64,000 nucleotides of DNA from Marinoscillum sp049115815 (GTDB lineage: Bacteria; Bacteroidota; Bacteroidia; Cytophagales; Cyclobacteriaceae). The stretch lies in contig JAGDZO010000015.1 of assembly GCA_049115815.1 (NCBI GenBank), positions 18,573 to 82,572 of the forward strand. The letters run 5' to 3'. Position 1 is the stretch's first letter, and every line of letters starts with the position of its first letter. The translations under genes and the position numbers were made by a program. Below the pieces are notes generated by a model. It searched no databases, had not been told where the DNA came from, and was given only the letters and a program-made list of their open reading frames with translations. Below, in pieces: positions 59,144 to 64,000 of this stretch.

Positions 59144-59785
59144 TCATGCAAACCTAGGAGTAGAGCACGCCCAAAGACGTTCACTTAAGTTAAGAAAGGA
59201 TTCTCGACCTTTGTTTTTTTCCACCAATCTCGCTCTCAATCTGCTCAAGGACTGAGGTTTTATGCCCAGATAACTCGCGAGCTGATGTTGAGGGACACGC
59301 TGGATAAGGTCAGGTCTTTTGTGTAGCATGTCCAGATATCGCTGCTCCGGTGAGGAGGTTTTGAATTCATCAAAATCTAGCTGCTGCTTGGCCAATAGCT
59401 CCTCAGACATGATCCGACATAGTGTTTCAAACTTTGGGAATTTCTGAAACATCTCTGCTTCCAGGTCGGGGTTTGATACAGTGATAATCGAATCCTCAGT
59501 AGCGGATACATAGTATTCTGAAGGCTCTTTGGAGATTACACAATGGGGCGTGATACCCTCCATTTCGGTATAAAACGCCGTGGTTTTTTCTTCACCGTCT
59601 ATGATGTAGAAAGTCCTGATGCAGCCTTTCAATACAAAATATCCCAGATTTGATTTTTGTCCTGCTTTCAGCAGAATAGATCCCTTTTTTACCGATCGGA
59701 ATATGTCCAAGTCCGTAATCGTATCTTTCTCTTCTTCTGTCAGGGTGACGTATTTGCCAATGAAATCGAATAGTAGTTGTCGCAT
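59144..59785 (-). CDS. Crp/Fnr-family transcriptional regulator
   Basis: A 213-residue regulator with an N-terminal cyclic-nucleotide-binding-like beta roll (residues 20-125) and a C-terminal helix-turn-helix HQLASYLGIKPQSLSRLRARL. There is no Fnr cysteine cluster, and the cAMP-binding RxS motif is absent, as is usual in Bacteroidota members. It precedes the exported-protein gene by 25 bases and may control it. The ligand is unknown. Confidence 0.9.
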   Translation of the reverse strand: MRQLLFDFIGKYVTLTEEEKDTITDLDIFRSVKKGSILLKAGQKSNLGYFVLKGCIRTFYIIDGEEKTTAFYTEMEGITPHCVISKEPSEYYVSATEDSIITVSNPDLEAEMFQKFPKFETLCRIMSEELLAKQQLDFDEFKTSSPEQRYLDMLHKRPDLIQRVPQHQLASYLGIKPQSLSRLRARLVEKNKGRESFLNLSERLWACSTPRFA

Positions 59786-60043
59786 GTTATTCTGAGTAAG
59801 GGCTTCCTGTGATGGGCGAGCAAATAGTTAAATAATAAGCAGATTGGGATTCAGAATGTCTCAATTGGCTACCTCTAATTTAGCGTTTTGATGGACATAT
59901 CCTTATTCAAGTGAGGCTACAAATTTGATTTCATGTCCAATATCCCTTGTTCGCCACAGGATCATTCTTGCTGGAGCATAAAGTTTTAGAATTAAGAAAC
60001 ATTTCAACTAGATTCTAGTAATTATTGTTAACCCAGCTATACA

Positions 60044-61267
60044 ATGAGAACTACGAGAATTTTACTCTGCCTTATCATTACCATTCCTCCAGTCTTCACT
60101 GCATTGGCCCAAGGCTCTATTACCCTTTCGGGAATAGTCAAAAGTGAATCGAGCAACAAGGTGCTACCATCTGTCACGATCTACTTGGACGGCTATGATT
60201 ACGGTACGGTGACCAACACCAAAGGAGAGTTTGATATCAAATTTCCGGGCGAGTATGCAAATGCGAGCTTGGTCATATCTTCTCTAGGCTATACGCCAGA
60301 GCGAATCACAGTGAGTGCCTTTGAGAATGGGGGAGTGATATTTCTGCGAGATAAAGAAATCATCTTGGAGGAAATCGTGGTACAATCTGCGGAGGATATC
60401 ATACGCCAGGCGCTTCAAAACATCGCTCTCAACTACCCAATGGAGTACGAAGCACTAACAGCATTCTATCGAGAGAAGGTGCAGAGAAATAGAAACTATG
60501 TGGATATCTCACAAGGCATATTGGATGTGCTGAAGCAGCCGTATCTGCGAGCTGGAGATGATCAGGTAAAGATTCAGAAGGGATTCAGAAGTAAGGATTA
60601 CGCGCCTCAGGATACCTTGGTGTTCAAGCTGGTGGGTGGGCCTAATATTATGCTCATGCTAGATGTGGTCAAAAGCCCGGGAATGGTCCTTGCGGAAGAT
60701 TTGTTGAGCAGCTATCGATACGAGACTACTGACGTCACGATGAGAGATGGTAGTATCAATTATGAGATTTCCTTTGAGCCAAAAAGCGCCGAGTTGTCTC
60801 ACCTATACACTGGTAAGATCTATGTGCAGAATAAGTCCTATGCCATCACCGAGATTCAATTTGGGTATAACCCCAAGACAGTGGAAACAAGTGCGAGTTA
60901 CCTGGTGAGAAACAAGCCTATGCTGGCCAAGGTGACTCCAAAGAATGTGACTTACCATGTCAAGTACCGTGAGCTCAACGGAAAGTGGTACCTCTACTAT
61001 GTCAAGAATGAATTGGAAATGAAGGTAAACTGGAAAAAGAAACTCTTCAATTCTACGTTCAACTCTACTTCAGAAATGGTAGTCACCAAGAGAACCGATT
61101 CACCTATCAAGTCATTTGATCGTGCTGATCGAATGCAACAATACCTGGCCTTCACTGAAGTAGCACCTAAGTACTATGATCAGAGTTTTTGGGAAGAGTA
61201 CAACATCATCAAACCCGAGGATGACTTCTTACAAGCCCTGAATAAGATCAATGCGAAGAAGGATTGA
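60044..61267 (+). CDS. CarboxypepD_reg-like exported protein
   Basis: A 407-residue protein with the signal MRTTRILLCLIITIPPVF, cut before QGSITL. Residues 25-110 form a carboxypeptidase-regulatory-like domain (LSGIVKSESSNKVLPSVTIYL, NTKGEFDIKFPGEYANASLV), as in TonB-dependent receptor plugs and DUF5686 proteins, here without a receptor barrel. The second part (about 110-405) starts with IIRQALQNIALNYPMEYEALTAFYREK, common to a set of Bacteroidota cell-surface proteins of unknown function. Monocistronic, with a 258-base gap before it in which I see nothing. Confidence 0.83.
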   Translation: MRTTRILLCLIITIPPVFTALAQGSITLSGIVKSESSNKVLPSVTIYLDGYDYGTVTNTKGEFDIKFPGEYANASLVISSLGYTPERITVSAFENGGVIFLRDKEIILEEIVVQSAEDIIRQALQNIALNYPMEYEALTAFYREKVQRNRNYVDISQGILDVLKQPYLRAGDDQVKIQKGFRSKDYAPQDTLVFKLVGGPNIMLMLDVVKSPGMVLAEDLLSSYRYETTDVTMRDGSINYEISFEPKSAELSHLYTGKIYVQNKSYAITEIQFGYNPKTVETSASYLVRNKPMLAKVTPKNVTYHVKYRELNGKWYLYYVKNELEMKVNWKKKLFNSTFNSTSEMVVTKRTDSPIKSFDRADRMQQYLAFTEVAPKYYDQSFWEEYNIIKPEDDFLQALNKINAKKD

Positions 61268-61437
61268 ACTCAAATTGGGATTGGGACATGATTCTCTTCT
61301 AGCAAATCTAAATTCAAGACCTGTGACATACAGATCTCTATATTGTTGATTTTTTAAGGTATAAGCTTGGTGTATTTTCCGGAAAAGGTATGTTTAGGGA
61401 AGCTTGGGGGATGGGGGAAATGTTTTACAACGCTCAA

Positions 61438-61545
61438 CTAAAATGAGTATGCGTCCCAGCTGATAGTAGCACTGAAGTTGCTTTTCGCATTGTACATATC
61501 AATGGGATCAGTATGCAAGTTCATATCAGTGTTGGTTATTTTCAT
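61438..61545 (-). CDS. possible small protein downstream of the esterase
   Basis: A 35-residue frame starts with an ATG that overlaps the esterase stop as ATGA and ends in ISWDAYSF. Its residue composition looks coding, but I recognise no family and it may be the remnant of a longer gene. The rest of the 61268-61541 gap shows nothing else. Confidence 0.3.
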   Translation of the reverse strand: MKITNTDMNLHTDPIDMYNAKSNFSATISWDAYSF

Positions 61546-62363
61546 TTATTTGTAATAGTAATTCCCTTGTAGAAGCTATCTAAAAACAAAGAATTGTGGG
61601 TGTCAGTCATATAGAACTCGATTGAAAGTTCTATAGATCTATTCTTTCTGAGTTCGATAATTAATTCTTCGATCTTCTTTTTGTGAAACTCAGGCTTTGG
61701 CTGATAGGTTAAATGAATTTTAGTAGGTCGATCATAATTAGTTTTTTTAAGAAGGTCGGTCACCTCTCCGTTACTAAACCAAATAGCTGGATCGTAAATG
61801 TGTATTACATCAAACGGATGATCTAATGACAAAATGTAGCCGCCAAAATAACCACCATATGAATGACCAATTAAAGTTTCGTGGTTAGTGGTAGAATAAT
61901 TTTGGTTGACGTTTGGAATCAATTCTTTAACCAAATAGTTGTAAAATTTCATTCCACTGCCTGAATTTGAGGTGTTATACCAAGTTGAATCTACCTTGTC
62001 TCCATCATATTCAAATCTTGATTGACTGAAAGTAAGATCTTGTCCTCTTTTATTATCCATCTCAATATGTGGAATGCCGATTACTATAGACTTTTGAATT
62101 TTATTCCACGCTCCTAATTCGAAGGCGATAGTTTTTATTAGTTCGAATCTCCACTCAGCATCTAACACATAGATGACAGGAAATTTTAACGAATCAGAAT
62201 AATTGAGAGGCAAGCTGACCCAATAACTTCTGTTCTCATTGAGGCATTCTGAATATAACGTATGCTCAATGGACTTATCAATGCAAAACCGGTCTTGTGC
62301 TGATAAACCAAGGGATGGACTTATGAAAATCAAGGTGATAACTATTCCTTTTAACTTAAACAT
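61542..62363 (-). CDS. exported alpha/beta-hydrolase, esterase D/Fes type
   Basis: A 273-residue hydrolase with a signal peptide (MFKLKGIVITLIFISPSLGL, cut near AQDRF). The strand FPVIYVLDAEWRF and the nucleophile elbow GHSYGGYF (Ser168) are those of the esterase PF00756 family, with a candidate catalytic His in DTHNSLF. It acts in the periplasm, on esters or siderophore-like compounds. The ATG at 62363 begins the signal peptide. It follows a methyltransferase pseudogene. Substrate unknown. Confidence 0.85.
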   Translation of the reverse strand: MFKLKGIVITLIFISPSLGLSAQDRFCIDKSIEHTLYSECLNENRSYWVSLPLNYSDSLKFPVIYVLDAEWRFELIKTIAFELGAWNKIQKSIVIGIPHIEMDNKRGQDLTFSQSRFEYDGDKVDSTWYNTSNSGSGMKFYNYLVKELIPNVNQNYSTTNHETLIGHSYGGYFGGYILSLDHPFDVIHIYDPAIWFSNGEVTDLLKKTNYDRPTKIHLTYQPKPEFHKKKIEELIIELRKNRSIELSIEFYMTDTHNSLFLDSFYKGITITNK

Positions 62364-62401
62364 GTCGGTCTTTATTATGTGTTGTTGACTAGTTCGACGA
62401 A

Positions 62402-63226
62402 TCACTTTGAAAGGATGTCCCAATCAGTAAATCCGCTATTTTGTTTATTGCCAGGTTGATATAGAACAACACTTGGCCCTGATTTTTACTTTGCCAATTC
62501 TCCAATTACAACGTACCGTAATGTGCAAATAATCAATAAACTCTTTCATTTCCTTAACTGAATAAGTCCGTATCGAAGAAGCTATTCCCTCCCAAAGCAC
62601 AAAATGGGGAACATAGGTTATAAGATCTGTCAATACGATTCGTCCCAATTCAAAAGGCTAATAATGGGTGTTGTCAACAGGACACTAATTGGTGAAAACA
62701 ACATGGCCAAAATGCTAGAATAACTTCTTTCCTGTCCCTCAAATATGTCAATATGACTTCCGGTATTAATATTATTTTGAGGTGTGCATTTTGCATCATG
62801 TGGTTTAAAGTGATGCAATGAAAGAAATTGGGTTCGTAATCCGCTTAGTCTGTTTGGAACATCCCTGGCATCCGCCGAAGTTTCTATGCGCTCAGAATTA
62901 GAGACTTTTTCGTTTGTGAATTTGAATGCAGAAATATTGCCGTAAGAATCTATTAAGACATTTTTTAAGTTTGGAATCTCTTTTTTTAATTCGGAACTCA
63001 GCCAAAGAAGTCCACTGCCAGCACCGGATCCAAGATCAATTATTTGGTCAATCTTTCTTCTCTTCAGTCCTTTCTCAATGATAGGAATAATGGGTTTGTA
63101 CATTTTTGTTTTGCTAGACAAAAACTGCAAAAAATCAGTACCGTAATTTCTTAAAAACGAGGGAAACCACTTTTGGCCCTCAAATTCAAACAAGTGAATC
63201 CTTTTCATTTGTATGATTATTTTCAT
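62402..63226 (-). pseudogene. class I methyltransferase pseudogene with at least two frameshifts
   Basis: The first part (to about 62640) has QIIDLGSGAGSGLLWL as SAM motif and SSILAMLFSPISVLLTTP further on, but ends at NWDESY and a stop. A change of frame by one base gives GRIVLTDLITYVPHFVLWEG to VRCNWRIGKVK, and a second change at an A-run gives SGPSVVLYQPGN and the stop at 62402. The three pieces join in order as one protein of about 270 residues. Two indels at homopolymers could also be sequencing errors; if so the gene would be intact. Confidence 0.75.
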
Positions 63227-63256
63227 TGAACCTTATTGTACGATAGTTTGAGTTTA

Positions 63257-63302
63257 GTTCAAATGAACTTCTTGGTAAAAGTAGTAATTAGTTCAAATGA
63301 AC
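63257..63302. promoter_or_regulatory. twin palindromes upstream of the methyltransferase pseudogene
   Basis: GTTCAAATGAAC occurs at 63257-63268 and 63291-63302. Both are near-palindromes (GTTCA with TGAAC). Their centres are 34 bases apart, and the nearer one is 30 bases upstream of the ATG at 63226. This is the spacing of a dimeric winged-helix repressor operator. No regulator gene is adjacent. Confidence 0.6.
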
Positions 63303-63343
63303 CAAAAGTTTGCAAAAGAAAAAAAATGCCAAATTGCCCCAGC

Positions 63344-63401
63344 CTCGGTTCGTGTCTTCACGAATCGAAACAAAGAGAAGGTTTGCGAGAACACAACCAT
63401 G
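63344..63401. repeat. hairpin repeat, copy 1
   Basis: A 58-base element containing two hairpins (TTCGTG-TCTT-CACGAA and GGTTTGCGAGAACACAACC). It aligns without large gaps to 63846-63903, with roughly three quarters of bases identical by eye. The two copies are in direct orientation 500 bases apart. Confidence 0.6.
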
Positions 63402-63503
63402 GCTTTAGTCTTGGTGCCATTGATTTCTCAAGATACAGGCTTGATGGAATTACCCCACAAGTCATGTTTTGGGAAGCTTGCTGGATAGTGATTTAAAATC
63501 TCC

Positions 63504-63722
63504 TCAGGCAGCATAGCCAATTTGACCTAACCACATTTGGAAAAACTTCATACCTATCCACTGAGTATTAGATTGTCCGTTTTGGTCTTTTGTTTCCACC
63601 AGCACCCAATTTTCACCAAACTTATCAGTTTTGGCAGCTTTTACATTTCTTTTCATCTGAGATCCGTTCATTTGAAAGTCTACTGAAAGATCCATTACGC
63701 TGTTTACTCCTAAAGCATTCAT
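63504..63722 (-). CDS. small protein of unknown function, uncertain
   Basis: A 72-residue frame starting at an ATG (MNALGVNSVMDLSVDFQMNG) and ending WLGQIGYAA. The frame extends further upstream through the hairpin repeat at 63846-63903, which is unlikely to be coding. I recognise no family. It may be the tail of a disrupted gene. Confidence 0.3.
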   Translation of the reverse strand: MNALGVNSVMDLSVDFQMNGSQMKRNVKAAKTDKFGENWVLVETKDQNGQSNTQWIGMKFFQMWLGQIGYAA

Positions 63723-63845
63723 ATCCGTATTTTTTAGTTTCTGATAGTTCAAAGATGGATACTTGTCAATTTCTGTGCGAGCGTGATTCTCTGATTTAAT
63801 CTTTTGCGTGAAACACGCAATGGGGGATTTTACTTTATCCCGCGT

Positions 63846-63903
63846 CTCGTTTCCTATCCTCACAGATCGAAGGATGAGATGGTTTGTGAAAACACAAACC
63901 ATG
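63846..63903. repeat. hairpin repeat, copy 2
   Basis: Second copy of the element at 63344. It ends with a perfect 10-base stem, ATGGTTTGTG with CACAAACCAT (63879-63902). A further hairpin, TTGCGTG-AAA-CACGCAA, lies at 63804-63820. Its similarity to copy 1 stops at 63903, practically where the putative insertion sequence begins. Confidence 0.6.
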
Positions 63904-64000
63904 ATGTTACCCCAATGTTTAGGACAGGTTTAGTATCATTTTAAGTTCAATAATAGTAATAATTGCATTGTTTAGGCTGCTTCTTTTCGTTGATAATAAT
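63902..64000 (-). mobile_element. terminal part of an IS3-type insertion sequence (partial)
   Basis: TGATGTTACCCC at 63902-63913, followed by GGACAGG at 63922-63928, resembles the IS3 terminal repeat (TGATCTTACCC...GGACA, from memory). On the minus strand a frame enters from the right edge, ends NEKKQPKQ...YYYY and stops at 63947, 45 bases from the repeat, as expected for the 3' end of an orfB transposase. Most of the element is outside the window. Confidence 0.4.

Noticed and set aside
63236..63496. Plus-strand frames after the twin palindromes as the missing regulator
   Set aside because: The translations contain the hairpin repeat and show no helix-turn-helix or other recognisable motif.
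1..64000. tRNA, rRNA, tmRNA, CRISPR arrays or riboswitches
   Set aside because: I checked the longer gaps by eye for cloverleaf ends, regular spaced repeats and known leader motifs and found none; short or unusual RNAs could be missed.

Overview
The window is chromosomal DNA of a Bacteroidota bacterium, most likely a marine member of the Cytophagales. This rests on family content (SusD-less but CarboxypepD_reg, OmpL47-like, YfhO and CHAT/TPR proteins, hybrid PAS kinases, NFACT protein, family-specific HisIE and MtaB), on weak or absent Shine-Dalgarno sequences with several TTG and GTG starts, and on promoter-like TAnnTTTG boxes. Genes are dense, with many 4-base ATGA overlaps and several convergent pairs whose 3' ends overlap. 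I found no rRNA, tRNA or CRISPR array.

Layout. 1-4926 (minus): PAS/GAF hybrid histidine kinase, single-domain response regulator, a small unknown protein, an MBL-fold hydrolase and the start of an NFACT (RqcH-like) gene that leaves the window. 4967-6841: miaA and pfkA, convergent. 6973-20509: a surface-glycan locus with two sugar aminotransferases, a GNAT, GT4 and GT2 glycosyltransferases, a fucosyltransferase-like protein, two FkbM methyltransferases, another methyltransferase, a DUF268 protein, a YfhO membrane protein and a flippase. 20551-24671: TauE/SafE transporter, folK, sppA, bioB. 24668-26834: a MarR-GNAT-membrane protein-EamA operon with twin palindromic operators upstream of marR. 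26934-35801: lipoprotein, HWE-type kinase, methyltransferase, SulP transporter, TPR kinase, repeat-rich secreted protein. 35919-39445: phenylalanine hydroxylase and a partial histidine operon (hisH-hisA-hisF-hisIE). 39492-41310: a dihydrolipoyl-dehydrogenase-like flavoprotein without its redox cysteines, then a hairpin-rich intergenic region.

41335-49753 (minus): a secreted protein, a probable iodotyrosine (halotyrosine) deiodinase, purine nucleoside phosphorylase, class III aminotransferase, an antitoxin-like protein beside a 37-codon remnant of a zeta-toxin-like ATPase, bcp, an M23 peptidase, an FAH-family enzyme and mtaB. 49819-53450: a secreted TPR-CHAT protein preceded by a putative beta-barrel protein. 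53792-56776: FAD amine-oxidase-like protein and an orphan sensor kinase. 56799-61267: ThuA lipoprotein, RluE-like pseudouridine synthase, Crp/Fnr regulator with a membrane-protein target candidate, and a CarboxypepD_reg protein.

61268-64000 looks like decaying accessory DNA: an esterase, a methyltransferase pseudogene with at least two frameshifts behind twin palindromes, two diverged copies of a hairpin repeat, and at the right edge what looks like the end of an IS3-type insertion sequence. The best candidates for follow-up are the deiodinase, the cysteine-less flavoprotein, the secreted TPR-CHAT/barrel pair, the toxin remnant and the twin-operator arrangements.
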